Positions 39,990 to 48,379 are shown, counted from the first letter of the stretch. The stretch: DNA of 48,520 nt from Lentisphaerota bacterium (GCA_015061745.1 SUWB01000022.1:1-48520), one strand, 5' to 3'. Numbers and translations: made by a program. Notes: a model not told the origin generated them from the letters alone.

Positions 39990-40026
39990 AAGACGGGTTG
40001 GAAAAGTTCCAGACCGTCTTTTTTTT
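39990..40026 (+). terminator. Attenuator terminator before trpB
   Basis: AAGACGG (39990-39996) pairs with CCGTCTT (40014-40020), and TGGAA with TTCCA inside, loop AAG, followed by T8. The stem ends 31 nt before trpB. An alternative antiterminator with the GTTTCCGCC segment at 39941-39949 is only partly convincing by eye. Confidence 0.88.
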
Positions 40027-40057
40027 GTTGAACAAGTAAAATAACAAGGGAATGAAA

Positions 40058-41452
40058 ATGAGCAACCGGAATTCAAATGTTGATTTCAGCAAACTTCCTT
40101 ACAAATTGCAGCTTTCTGAAAGTGAATTACCCAAGCAGTGGTACAATCTGCGGGCCGATATGAAAAATAAACCGGCTCCGCTGCTGAATCCTGCCACGAT
40201 GAAGCCCATCACCTTTGATGAGCTGCGCAAAGTCTTTTGCGATGAATGTGCCCGGCAGGAATTGGACGATGTGACAGCTTACATTGATATTCCTCAGGCC
40301 ATCCAGGATTTCTATAAGATGTACCGTCCGGCTCCTCTGACTCACGCTGTCTTTTTGGAAAAGGCTCTTAATACTCCTGCCCATATTTTCTATAAATTTG
40401 AAGGCAACAACACCTCCGGCAGTCATAAACTCAATTCTGCCATTGCTCAAGCCTATTACGCCAAAGAGCAGGGGTTGACCGGCGTCACCACAGAAACTGG
40501 GGCAGGGCAGTGGGGAACCGCTCTTTCTATGGCCTGTGCTTTCTTTGGACTGGTGTGCAAAGTTTTTATGGTGAAGTGTTCTTATGAGCAAAAGCCTTTC
40601 CGCCGGGAAGTGATGCGCACCTATGGAGCTTCTGTGGTGCCTTCCCCCTCTGATACCACCGAGGCAGGCCGGAAAATCCTTGCCGACTTTCCGGACGCTC
40701 CCGGAAGTCTGGGCTGTGCCATTTCTGAAGCTGTTGAATGTGCTGCCAATACACCGGGATTCCGGTATGCGCTGGGCTCTGTTCTTTCTCAAGTGATGCT
40801 GCACCAGAGTATTATCGGTCTTGAAACTGCCAGTGCTTTTGACAAATACGGTATCGACCCTGATATTATCGTGGGCTGTGCCGGAGGCGGTTCCAATCTG
40901 GGCGGTTTGATCGCTCCCTTTATGGGCAGACAGCTCCGGGGAGAAAAGGAGTACCACTTTATTGCTGTGGAACCTGCTTCCTGTCCCAGTCTGACCCGGG
41001 GACGTTTTGCCTATGACTACTGCGATACGGGAATGATTTGTCCCCTCTCCAAGATGTACACTCTGGGGTGCCGTTTTATGCCCAGCTCCAGCCACGCAGG
41101 GGGTTTGCGTTACCACGGTATGAGCTCCATTCTTTCCCAGCTTTATGATGACGGCCTTATGGAAGCCCGTTCTGTCAAGCAGACAGAAGTGTTTGCTGCC
41201 GCCAAAGAGTTCGCCCGCACTGAAGGGATTCTGCCTGCTCCTGAAAGCAGCCACGCCATCCGCATCGCTATTGATGAAGCCATCAAATGTCGTGAAACGG
41301 GTGAAGAAAAGACCATCGTCATCGGTCTTACGGGAACCGGTTACTTTGATATGTTCTCTTACCAGAAGTTCAACGACGGTATTATGCAGGACTACATCCC
41401 CACAGATGAAGATTTGATGCAGGGCCTTTCCCAGCTGCCTGAAATCAAGTGA
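40058..41452 (+). CDS. trpB: Tryptophan synthase beta chain, TrpB2 type
   Basis: 464 residues from the second of two ATGs (40058), which has AAGGG at proper spacing; the ATG at 40052 is too close to it. The PLP lysine is Lys124 in NNTSGSHKLNSA. TETGAGQWGTALS near residue 148 and the glycine-rich phosphate loop CAGGGSNLGGL near 280 are kept. The sequence is the long TrpB2 form (SLGCAISEAVE; CPSLTRGRFAYDYCD; LGCRFMPSSSHAGGLRYHG), usually independent of TrpA. It joins indole and serine to make tryptophan. No trpA or other trp gene is adjacent. Control by a leader-peptide attenuator supports a real tryptophan role. Confidence 0.93.
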   Translation: MSNRNSNVDFSKLPYKLQLSESELPKQWYNLRADMKNKPAPLLNPATMKPITFDELRKVFCDECARQELDDVTAYIDIPQAIQDFYKMYRPAPLTHAVFLEKALNTPAHIFYKFEGNNTSGSHKLNSAIAQAYYAKEQGLTGVTTETGAGQWGTALSMACAFFGLVCKVFMVKCSYEQKPFRREVMRTYGASVVPSPSDTTEAGRKILADFPDAPGSLGCAISEAVECAANTPGFRYALGSVLSQVMLHQSIIGLETASAFDKYGIDPDIIVGCAGGGSNLGGLIAPFMGRQLRGEKEYHFIAVEPASCPSLTRGRFAYDYCDTGMICPLSKMYTLGCRFMPSSSHAGGLRYHGMSSILSQLYDDGLMEARSVKQTEVFAAAKEFARTEGILPAPESSHAIRIAIDEAIKCRETGEEKTIVIGLTGTGYFDMFSYQKFNDGIMQDYIPTDEDLMQGLSQLPEIK

Positions 41453-41474
41453 TTCAGCACAAATAGAGAGAAGT

Positions 41475-41516
41475 ACGGAAGAAACGGCGATATCGAGCCG
41501 TTTCTTCCGTTTTTTA
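41475..41516 (+). terminator. Intrinsic terminator of trpB
   Basis: ACGGAAGAAACGGC (41475-41488) pairs perfectly with GCCGTTTCTTCCGT (41497-41510), then T6. Confidence 0.93.
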
Positions 41517-41581
41517 TCGTAAGGTCTTTGAAGGCAAAAACGAATGTTTTATTGCATAACTGTCTGTAAAAGTCTAAAACA

Positions 41582-41624
41582 AAAGGCTTGTTTTCGGTAA
41601 TAACACCGGGAACAAGCCTTTTTC
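41582..41624 (-). terminator. Terminator of the stn-like/ntrC operon, possibly bidirectional
   Basis: AGGCTTGTT and AACAAGCCT arms with inner CGGT/ACCG pairs. The minus strand carries TTTTGTTTT after the stem and the plus strand TTTTT. It lies just past the response-regulator stop. Confidence 0.8.
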
Positions 41625-41628
41625 AGTC

Positions 41629-42993
41629 TTACATCGAGGGCGACGTTTCGCCCGATGTTTCGCTCATTTCCGCCAGGCGTCGGTAGAGAGTCCGGCGGCT
41701 GATGCCCAGAAGTTTTGCGGCAGCCATACGGTTGCCGTTACATTGTTTCAGGGCTTGTCTGATCAATTCATAGTTGTTGGCTTCAAGAGAAAGAGGTGCT
41801 GAGGCCGGTTCCGGTTCGGATTCCGGTTCGGATTCCGGCGGAAGTGTACGGAACTGTTCGGGGAGATTTTCGATCCCCAATTCTGAAGTTGTTGAAGTGA
41901 CGACCATATATTCGACCGTATTCCGCAATTCACGGATATTCCCCTGCCAGGGAGCGTGAGTCAATACATTCATCGCTTCAGGCGTAAAACCTGTGATGTT
42001 CCGGTTATTTTCAGTTGCAAACTCTTTCAGAAATCCGTTGGCAAGAGCAGGGATTTCCTCCCGTCTTTCCCGTAAGGGGGGCAGCTGCAGATTGACTACC
42101 GAAAGACGGTAAAAAAGATCTTCTCTGAAAGTTCCTTCAGTTACCATTTTCCGCAGATCCCGGTTGGTGGCTGCAATAAGTCTTGCATCGGTTTTGATCT
42201 GTTCTGTGCCGCCCACACGTTCAAAAGAACGGCTTTCAATGACCCGGAGCAGTTTGACTTGAGTCAAGGCATCTATTTCGCCGATCTCATCCAGAAATAC
42301 GGTACCGCCTGCGGCGATTTCAAAACGGCCACGCTGCCGGGAGTCTGCTCCCGTAAAAGCTCCCTTTTCGTGACCGAAAAGTTCACTTTCAAGCAAATTG
42401 GCATTCAATGCAGCACAATGAACAGGAACAAAAAGGCCTGTTCTGCCGCTGAGATCGTGGATCTTTCTTGCCATAACCTCTTTGCCGGTACCGCTTTCGC
42501 CTGTAAGGAGCACGGTGCTTTTGGAAGGGGCAACCGTGGCGGCAACTTCCATAACTTTTGCCATAGCAGGCGAAAGAACCCCCTTCTCCTCTGACGGAGA
42601 AGTTTTTTCTTTTTCCGTCAGTGCTGGACGTGAGGCCAAAGCCTGAGCGATGACTTCATCAAGTTTTTCCAGCTTGATGGGTTTGGCAACAAAGTCAAAT
42701 GCTCCTGCTTTCACCGCTTTGACGGCATCGGTAATAGAGCCGTAAGCGGTGAGCAGAATACAACAGGGTTTCGGAGTTTTTCCCTGGACAGCTTCAAGCA
42801 CACTCATCCCATCCGCACGGGGCATACGCAGATCCGTCAGGACGAGATCAAAATTTTCTGAAGTGATATATTCAATGGCTTCAGCACCATCGGCAGCTCC
42901 CTTGACTTGAAAGTTTCTGCGCAAATAACGCAGCAGAGCTTCTCTTGTGGGAGCTTCATCATCAACGATCAGAATCTTGTACTTGTCTGTCAT
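41629..42993 (-). CDS. NtrC-family sigma54-dependent response regulator
   Basis: 454 residues. The receiver domain at 1-120 has the acidic pair near DD11-12, the phosphoacceptor Asp54 (VLTDLRMP) and the switch Lys in FVAKPIK. The AAA+ domain has Walker A GESGTGKE near residue 165, ESELFGHEKGAFTGAD with the GAFTGA loop that contacts sigma54, FLDEIGE and the R-finger block. A linker rich in PESEPESEPEPA precedes a Fis-type HTH (QCNGNRMAAAKLLGISRRTLYRRL) at the end. It activates sigma54 promoters when phosphorylated. No histidine kinase is adjacent. It is the last gene of the transhydrogenase-like operon, 18 nt after it, and may control that operon's targets. Confidence 0.93.
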   Translation of the reverse strand: MTDKYKILIVDDEAPTREALLRYLRRNFQVKGAADGAEAIEYITSENFDLVLTDLRMPRADGMSVLEAVQGKTPKPCCILLTAYGSITDAVKAVKAGAFDFVAKPIKLEKLDEVIAQALASRPALTEKEKTSPSEEKGVLSPAMAKVMEVAATVAPSKSTVLLTGESGTGKEVMARKIHDLSGRTGLFVPVHCAALNANLLESELFGHEKGAFTGADSRQRGRFEIAAGGTVFLDEIGEIDALTQVKLLRVIESRSFERVGGTEQIKTDARLIAATNRDLRKMVTEGTFREDLFYRLSVVNLQLPPLRERREEIPALANGFLKEFATENNRNITGFTPEAMNVLTHAPWQGNIRELRNTVEYMVVTSTTSELGIENLPEQFRTLPPESEPESEPEPASAPLSLEANNYELIRQALKQCNGNRMAAAKLLGISRRTLYRRLAEMSETSGETSPSM

Positions 42994-43011
42994 AAATGAA
43001 ACCCGAACCGT

Positions 43012-45027
43012 TTATTTTTTGATCCGCCAGTCAAGAGCACCGGTGGGACAGGCTTCAACGCATTTGCCGCAGCTGGAACAGCTTTCAGGAAGTCCCTGAT
43101 CGAATGCCGTTCCCACGCAGGTGGCAAAGCCCCGATATTTGGGGGAAAGCAAGGTCAGATTGACCACTTCTTTACAAGTCTTGACGCAGACGCCGCATTT
43201 GATGCACTTGGAACGATCCTGAATGATCTGAGGATGACGGATGTCATAACTGAGTTTCTGACGTTCGCCGGGGATGGCTTCAGGGTTGCAATGGTAACAT
43301 TCTCCGTGTTTCCGCAGAGCACAATCGTGCTTGTCGGTACAGGAACACTCAATGCAGCGTTTGCCTTCTTTGGCAAGCTGTTCAGGAGTCATTGAAGCAT
43401 TGACCTCTTTGAAGGAACTCTTGCGTTCCTCAAGAGAGATGTAGGCAAGTTTTTCTCTGGGAGCTTCTGACACATCGTCACGCAAAAAGACCAGATCTTC
43501 CTTTTTGAGAGACTGCCATTTGCCCCGGGAAACGTTCACTGTATGCTCCTGAGGAACAGGGATCCCGAGAAGATCTTTCAGCACCAGATTGGCGGCATCG
43601 CGGCCAGAGGCAACGCCTTCGACCACGGTAGCGGCTCCGGAAACGCAGTCACCTGCGGCGTAAAGTTTCTCTCCTGCGATCTGGAGAATGTCGCCGTAAC
43701 GGTTGACTTCCACACCGCCGGGAGCGGCGGTTTTCTGACCGATGGCAGCAATAACAGTATCAAATTCAAGGGTGTAGTCACTGCCGGGAACTTCGACGGG
43801 TTTCCGTCTGCCGGAAGCATCAGGTTCGCCCAGTTCCATCTTGCGCAGAGTGAGAGCCAGTGCACCGTTGCGTTTTTCAAGTTTAACAGGAGCGGCAAGG
43901 AAGTGGAACTTCACGCCTTCTTCTTTGGCTTCTTCGATTTCAAGTTTTTCGGCAGGCATTTCGTTTTCAGTTCTGCGGTAGAAACAGTTGACATCGGCAG
44001 AGCCCAGACGGACCGCCGTACGGACACAGTCCATAGCGGAGTTTCCGCCGCCCACCACAGCCACACGGCCGGGATTGGCAAGAAGGGTGTTGCCGCTTTC
44101 AACCACATCTCTGAGGAAATCAATACCGGACAGAGCCAGTTCTTCGCCTTCGCAGCGCATAGAACTTCCAGCCCAGCAGCCAACAGCCAGAATCACGGCA
44201 TCGTATTCTTTTTTCAAATCGTCAAGAGCAACGTTTGTGCCGATCTTGCTGTTGAAACGGAATTCAATACCCATTTTTTCAAAGTGAGCAAGTTCCCGGT
44301 CAAGAGTGGCTTTGGGCAGACGGTATTCAGGAATACCATAACGGAGCATACCGCCGGCTTTGGGCATCGCTTCATAAATGACTGAAGCAACTCCGCCCAG
44401 ACGCAGATAATAAGCTGCAGAAAGTCCCGCAGGGCCGCCGCCTGCAATGGCAACCTTTTTGCCGGAAAGCCCGGGGAGATCTTCCATATATTCATCATAG
44501 CAGAGATCCGCAGCGGTCCGTTTGAATTCGTTGATGGCAACCGGTTCACCGTAAACGTTGCGGCGGCACTGCTTTTCACAGAAACGGGGACAGACCCGGC
44601 CGATGGAAAGGGGCAGGGGAATCCGCTGTTTAATGATCTTCAAAGCACCCATAAAGTCCCCGTTTTTCCCGGCACGGACATATTCTTCAACGGCCGCGTG
44701 GGCAGGGCAGGCCAGAGTGCAGGGGGCTTCACAGTCGCCTGAGTGTTCGCTCAAAAGCAGATTGAGAGCGGTTCTGCGCATATCTTTAACCTCGTCGGAC
44801 GAGGAATCAATATTCTGTCCGGGAGCAGGGCAGGCGGAACAGGAAGGCAGAAATTTGCCGGTTTTCAAATCTTTGACCACGCAGACAAAACAGCTGGTGG
44901 TCTTGCTGACTCTTTCATCCCGGCACAAAGTGGGGATCTCGATCCCGTTTTTCCGGGCGACATCAAGTATGGTTTCGCCGGGTTCGGCTGTAACCGGGCG
45001 GTTATCCAGGAAAAATTCAATGCTCAT
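43012..45027 (-). CDS. StnC-like fusion: 2Fe-2S ferredoxin, GltD/NfnB-type flavoprotein and 2x[4Fe-4S]
   Basis: 671 residues. Order of domains: [2Fe-2S] with Cys35, Cys46, Cys49, Cys63 (residues 1-80); GltD-type [4Fe-4S] region with Cys99/103/107 and Cys146/150/154; FAD site VAIAGGGPAGLSAA at 192-205; NAD(P)H site VAVVGGGNSAMD at 321-332; a C-terminal ferredoxin module (CIKCGVCVKTCK; CSSCGKCVEACP) near 610-660. With the NuoF- and NuoE-like subunits this is the layout of the Sporomusa-type electron-bifurcating transhydrogenase (StnC), which couples ferredoxin and NADH to NADPH. No hydrogenase H-cluster domain is attached. A different electron carrier role is possible. AAAGGAAC precedes the start. 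Confidence 0.87.
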   Translation of the reverse strand: MSIEFFLDNRPVTAEPGETILDVARKNGIEIPTLCRDERVSKTTSCFVCVVKDLKTGKFLPSCSACPAPGQNIDSSSDEVKDMRRTALNLLLSEHSGDCEAPCTLACPAHAAVEEYVRAGKNGDFMGALKIIKQRIPLPLSIGRVCPRFCEKQCRRNVYGEPVAINEFKRTAADLCYDEYMEDLPGLSGKKVAIAGGGPAGLSAAYYLRLGGVASVIYEAMPKAGGMLRYGIPEYRLPKATLDRELAHFEKMGIEFRFNSKIGTNVALDDLKKEYDAVILAVGCWAGSSMRCEGEELALSGIDFLRDVVESGNTLLANPGRVAVVGGGNSAMDCVRTAVRLGSADVNCFYRRTENEMPAEKLEIEEAKEEGVKFHFLAAPVKLEKRNGALALTLRKMELGEPDASGRRKPVEVPGSDYTLEFDTVIAAIGQKTAAPGGVEVNRYGDILQIAGEKLYAAGDCVSGAATVVEGVASGRDAANLVLKDLLGIPVPQEHTVNVSRGKWQSLKKEDLVFLRDDVSEAPREKLAYISLEERKSSFKEVNASMTPEQLAKEGKRCIECSCTDKHDCALRKHGECYHCNPEAIPGERQKLSYDIRHPQIIQDRSKCIKCGVCVKTCKEVVNLTLLSPKYRGFATCVGTAFDQGLPESCSSCGKCVEACPTGALDWRIKK

Positions 45028-45029
45028 AA

Positions 45030-46745
45030 TTACTTAGTTCCTTTCGCCACGCGTTTGATCGCTTTTTTGGGGCAGACATCGGCACAGCTGTTGCAGCGGG
45101 TGCACTTGTCATTGTCGATGACAAAGTCATCACCGATGGCACCGACGGGGCAGGTTTTGATACAAAGTTTGCATTTGATGCACTTGTCCTGTTCGAGGGC
45201 AAGATCCACAAGGGCGTTGCACTGCAATGCGGAACAACGGTGTTCACGGACGTGTTCTTCGTATTCATTACGGTAGAAACGCAGTGTGGCGAGTACCGGA
45301 TTGGGAGCAGTCTGGCCGAGTCCGCAGAGGGAACCTGCTTTGACCTTTTTGCCCAGATCTTCGAGCATAGAGATATCTTCTTCACGGCCTTTTCCGGCAG
45401 TGATGCGTTCAAGGATCTCAAACATTCTCATTGTGCCCACCCGGCAGAAAGTGCATTTGCCGCAGCTTTCACGGTGGGTGAAGTCCAAAAAGTACCGGGC
45501 TGTTTCCACCATACAGCGGTCATTGCCCACCACGATCATACCGCCGGAACCCATAATGGCCCCCAGTGTGCGCAGTGAATCATAATCCACAGGGGTGTCA
45601 AACAGTTCAACCGGGATACATCCGCCGGAGGGACCGCCTGTTTGAACAGCCTTGACCACGGAACGGTCAGCTCCGCCGATGTCAAAAACGATTTCGTTCA
45701 AAGTGGTTCCCATAGGCACTTCCACCAAACCGGGGAATTTCAAGTCGCCGGCAAGGGCAAAAATCTTGGTTCCCTTGCTGCCTTCGGTACCGACTGAGGC
45801 AAAAGCAGCTCCGCCTTCACGCAGAATAACGGGCACATTGCCAAAGGTTTCCACGTTGTTGATCATCGTGGGATAACCTTTGTAACCGCTGTCGGTGGGG
45901 AACGGAGGACGGAAACGGGGCTGGCCCCGGCGTCCTTCGAGAGAAGCGATCAAAGCGGTTTCTTCGCCGCAGACAAAGGCTCCGGCACCTTCTTTGATGA
46001 CGATTTCGATTTCACGGCCGTCAAGGACATTGAGTTTATGTTCAATGATCTGGGCAATAGCCGTAGAAACATTCTTGATGGCCAGAGGATATTCGGCACG
46101 GCAGTAAATGAAAATCTTGGTACTGCCGGTGGCGTAAGCTGCGATCAGCATACCTTCAAGGACCTGATGAGGTACGCTTTCCATCAGGGCACGGTCCATA
46201 AAAGCACCGGGGTCGCCTTCGTCAGCGTTGCAAATGACGATTTTTTCATCGGCCTGCTTTGCAGCAAGGAAACTCCACTTGTTTCCGGTGGGGAATCCGC
46301 CGCCTCCGCGTCCGCGGAGACCGGAAAGTTTCACTTCATTGACGACTTCTTCCGGCCTCATTGCGAGAGCCCGCTTCAAGCCTTCGTAACCGCCGTTGGC
46401 GACATAGTCATCAAAGTTGACGGGATCGACTTTACCGGCCAGAGCAAGGACTTTGACCAGTTCTTTTTCTTTGCGGACAGCGGGGATCTCAAAACGGTTG
46501 GCTTCGCCCAGCTCAATAATATTGGCAATAGCCTTGTCATTGGCTTTGACTTCGCTGTAAAAGACGGAACTGCCGTCTTTGAGTACGGCTTCAACAATGG
46601 GTTCTGCGTAACAATGGCCGATACAGCCCACACCGATGACCGGAACGTCAACAGCATTTTCAAGCAATGTACGGACTTCTGCGGCTCCGGCGGCAACGCC
46701 GCAGCTGGCCACGCCTACCCGGAAAAATTTGATATCTGAATTCAT
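45030..46745 (-). CDS. NuoF/HydB-like NADH-binding flavoprotein subunit (StnB-like)
   Basis: 571 residues. The N-terminal thioredoxin-like [2Fe-2S] domain has Cys15, Cys41 and Cys45 (a fourth ligand is not obvious). The NADH/FMN motif RGRGGGGFPTG is at 144-154, and FMN-binding ICNADEGDPGAFMDR near 173. The [4Fe-4S] motif ESCGKCTFCRVG is near 450. Two C-terminal ferredoxin clusters follow (CIKCKLCIKTCPVG; CTRCNSCADVCPKKA). It oxidises or reduces NAD(H) and is the likely bifurcation site in HydB-type complexes. It overlaps the NuoE-like gene by 4 nt and stops 2 nt before the StnC-like gene. Same complex by position. Confidence 0.92.
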   Translation of the reverse strand: MNSDIKFFRVGVASCGVAAGAAEVRTLLENAVDVPVIGVGCIGHCYAEPIVEAVLKDGSSVFYSEVKANDKAIANIIELGEANRFEIPAVRKEKELVKVLALAGKVDPVNFDDYVANGGYEGLKRALAMRPEEVVNEVKLSGLRGRGGGGFPTGNKWSFLAAKQADEKIVICNADEGDPGAFMDRALMESVPHQVLEGMLIAAYATGSTKIFIYCRAEYPLAIKNVSTAIAQIIEHKLNVLDGREIEIVIKEGAGAFVCGEETALIASLEGRRGQPRFRPPFPTDSGYKGYPTMINNVETFGNVPVILREGGAAFASVGTEGSKGTKIFALAGDLKFPGLVEVPMGTTLNEIVFDIGGADRSVVKAVQTGGPSGGCIPVELFDTPVDYDSLRTLGAIMGSGGMIVVGNDRCMVETARYFLDFTHRESCGKCTFCRVGTMRMFEILERITAGKGREEDISMLEDLGKKVKAGSLCGLGQTAPNPVLATLRFYRNEYEEHVREHRCSALQCNALVDLALEQDKCIKCKLCIKTCPVGAIGDDFVIDNDKCTRCNSCADVCPKKAIKRVAKGTK

Positions 46746-47194
46746 TTTTCCTTGTACTCCTTGAGGATCCGGTTCAATTCACGGCGGTCGAGTTTTCCGT
46801 AAACACGGCCGTTGATGCTCATAACAGGAGCCAGACTGCAGCATCCCAGACAGGCGACAGATTCCACAGAGAAACGGCCTTCGGCATCTGTTTCCCCGGG
46901 GGCGACGCCGATAGCCTGACGGATCCACTCCTCAATAAGGGGTGCTCCTTTGATGTGACAGGCGGTTCCATCGCAGATGGCGATCTTGAATCGGCCGGGT
47001 TTGACCCGTTTGAATTGAGCATAAAAGGTCAGAACTCCCTCAACTTCAACGGGAGTCTGGTGAAAATATGCTGCGGCAGCCTGGATCGCTTCATCTGAAA
47101 CATACCCTTCTGTGGCTTGAATCAGCTGGAGTCCCCGGATGAGGTTGCCCGGTTCATCCGGCAGCTTTTTCAAATAATCAAATTGCTGGTCCAT
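46742..47194 (-). CDS. NuoE/HydC-like [2Fe-2S] subunit (StnA-like)
   Basis: 150 residues from the ATG at 47192-47194 with AAGGAC upstream; a longer reading runs through the promoter and is rejected. The helical N-terminus (LIRGLQLIQATEGYVSDEA) leads to a thioredoxin-like domain with CDGTACH near 85-91 (C-x4-C) and CLGCCSLAPV near 121-130 (C-x3-C), the [2Fe-2S] ligands of NuoE. It passes electrons within the NADH-dehydrogenase module. First gene of the four-gene minus-strand operon with the promoter at 47244-47272. Confidence 0.93.
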   Translation of the reverse strand: MDQQFDYLKKLPDEPGNLIRGLQLIQATEGYVSDEAIQAAAAYFHQTPVEVEGVLTFYAQFKRVKPGRFKIAICDGTACHIKGAPLIEEWIRQAIGVAPGETDAEGRFSVESVACLGCCSLAPVMSINGRVYGKLDRRELNRILKEYKEK

Positions 47195-47243
47195 AACATA
47201 GTCCTTAGTTAAGCAAGTAAACAAACTGTAATCAACACAGTAT

Positions 47244-47272
47244 AATATAGCACGCCTGAAAAGATTTTTCAA
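47244..47272 (-). promoter_or_regulatory. Promoter of the stn-like/ntrC operon
   Basis: Minus strand: TTGAAA (47267-47272), a 17-bp spacer and TATATT (47244-47249). It is a sigma70 form, so the operon itself is not sigma54-dependent. Confidence 0.8.
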
Positions 47273-47289
47273 TTTTTTTATGAATACTC

Positions 47290-47318
47290 TTGACAAATTT
47301 ATGTGAAAGTGTTATATT
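47290..47318 (+). promoter_or_regulatory. Promoter of the secreted-protein gene
   Basis: Consensus TTGACA (47290-47295), a 17-bp spacer and TATATT (47313-47318). Confidence 0.85.
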
Positions 47319-47354
47319 GCACAGGAAACCCGTAAAATTTAAGGAGATTTTATT

Positions 47355-48155
47355 ATGAAAAAAATTTGGATGTCTGCCATTGCAGCACTGCTCGCCGGGG
47401 GAGTTCTCTATGCCGGAGAATCGGAATTCAAACTTGCAAAACCTTCTGACTGGAAGGCTTCCACTCCCGTCAAATGGATCGGAAAAGACAAAGATGTTAT
47501 GGAAGTCACCGGTCCTACCACTTTGCTTTCAGTGAAAAAGTTTGATATCGACGTTAAAAAACATTTCAAACTCGAAGCTGATGTCAAGCAGATCTCCGGC
47601 GGCCCCATTCCTGTCTGCGTCGGATTCAAACTGTTCGATAAGAACGATAAAGAAATCACCTCCTTTATGGTCAATGCCCACCACAACTCAGAAACCACTG
47701 TGGTCAAAGATGTCAAGGCCGGAGATAAGGTGATAATCCTTAAAGCCAATCCCTATTGGAAGAAATCCATTTTTGCTGTTGCACTTAATGCCAAAAAAGA
47801 TCTTTCTGATCTGCCCAATTACGATCTTTTGACTCCTGCCAAGGTCACCGTTAAAGGTCAGGAAATGGAAGTTCAGCTCAAGAAGCCTGTCGACAAGGCG
47901 ATCCCTGCCGGAACGGTGGTTCGGGCTCACGGCGGCGGCGGTTATATGTATACCGGCGGATACAAAGTGCTGAACAACGGTCAGGAAGCTGAGTTCAAAG
48001 GTGTTGCCAAAGGCGTGAATAAAAGCGGTATGACCAGCGGCCGCTGGGCTCCCGGAGCTGTCAAGGCTCAGATCATTCTCCTTGTCAACTGGAAATGGGG
48101 CAGCAAAGACAAGGCTGTCGCCCACGTCAAAGATGTGGAACTTGAAATCAAGTAA
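47355..48155 (+). CDS. Secreted protein of unknown function, beta-rich
   Basis: 266 residues with AAGGAG upstream. A clear signal peptide (MKKIWMSAIAALLAGGVLYA, cleavage probably after YAG or before ES) is followed by a beta-rich domain (FKLEADVKQISGGPIPVCVGFKLF; VNAHHNSETTVVKDVKAGD; PYWKKSIFAVALN) and a C-terminal segment with a Gly-rich loop (AHGGGGYMYTGGYK). The layout resembles carbohydrate-binding or surface proteins made in large amounts by this phylum, but the family is not recognised. The near-consensus promoter, strong ribosome-binding site and good terminator suggest high expression. Confidence 0.8.
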   Translation: MKKIWMSAIAALLAGGVLYAGESEFKLAKPSDWKASTPVKWIGKDKDVMEVTGPTTLLSVKKFDIDVKKHFKLEADVKQISGGPIPVCVGFKLFDKNDKEITSFMVNAHHNSETTVVKDVKAGDKVIILKANPYWKKSIFAVALNAKKDLSDLPNYDLLTPAKVTVKGQEMEVQLKKPVDKAIPAGTVVRAHGGGGYMYTGGYKVLNNGQEAEFKGVAKGVNKSGMTSGRWAPGAVKAQIILLVNWKWGSKDKAVAHVKDVELEIK

Positions 48156-48176
48156 TTGCCGCTTTACTTTTCCGGG

Positions 48177-48218
48177 GGCTGTTGCAAAACCTCAAAAAAG
48201 GTGAGCAACAGCCTTTTT
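48177..48218 (+). terminator. Intrinsic terminator after the secreted-protein gene
   Basis: GGCTGTTGC (48177-48185) pairs with GCAACAGCC (48205-48213), then T5. Inner CCT/AGG pairs add to the stem. Confidence 0.9.
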
Positions 48219-48221
48219 CTA

Positions 48222-48250
48222 TTGTTTGAGCAGAAAGTTGGAGGTATAAT
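48222..48250 (+). promoter_or_regulatory. Promoter-like sequence at the right edge
   Basis: TTGTTT (48222-48227), a 17-bp spacer and TATAAT (48245-48250). It points to the short ORF at 48272-48379. Confidence 0.55.
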
Positions 48251-48271
48251 AAGTTATGATAGGAGAAAATC

Positions 48272-48379
48272 ATAGCTTATTTTACAAATTCTCAAGGCTA
48301 TTTGTTCCTTTGCTCAGACATTCCGTTTGAGGAAAAACAAAAATTGGAAGATTATCTTCAACTTTTGGAAGAGCGGTAA
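48272..48379 (+). pseudogene. Short ORF without a standard start codon, possibly decayed
   Basis: From an ATA at 48272, preceded by AGGAGA at 48261-48266, the frame reads 35 residues (AYFTNSQGYLFLCSDIPFEE, then KQKLEDYLQLLEER) to a TAA. The composition looks like a real protein. A promoter and ribosome-binding site are in place, and the codon at the expected start is ATA, so this could be an ATG-to-ATA mutant or the opening of a broken mobile-element gene. Family unknown. Confidence 0.35.

Noticed and set aside
40127..41254. 375-residue minus-strand ORF opposite trpB
   Set aside because: Shadow of a highly biased coding sequence with no promoter, ribosome-binding site or recognisable motif.
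43012..47194. Electron-bifurcating [FeFe] hydrogenase HydABC
   Set aside because: The largest subunit has a GltD-type FAD/NADPH domain instead of an H-cluster domain. There is no TSCCPxW-type or other hydrogenase motif.
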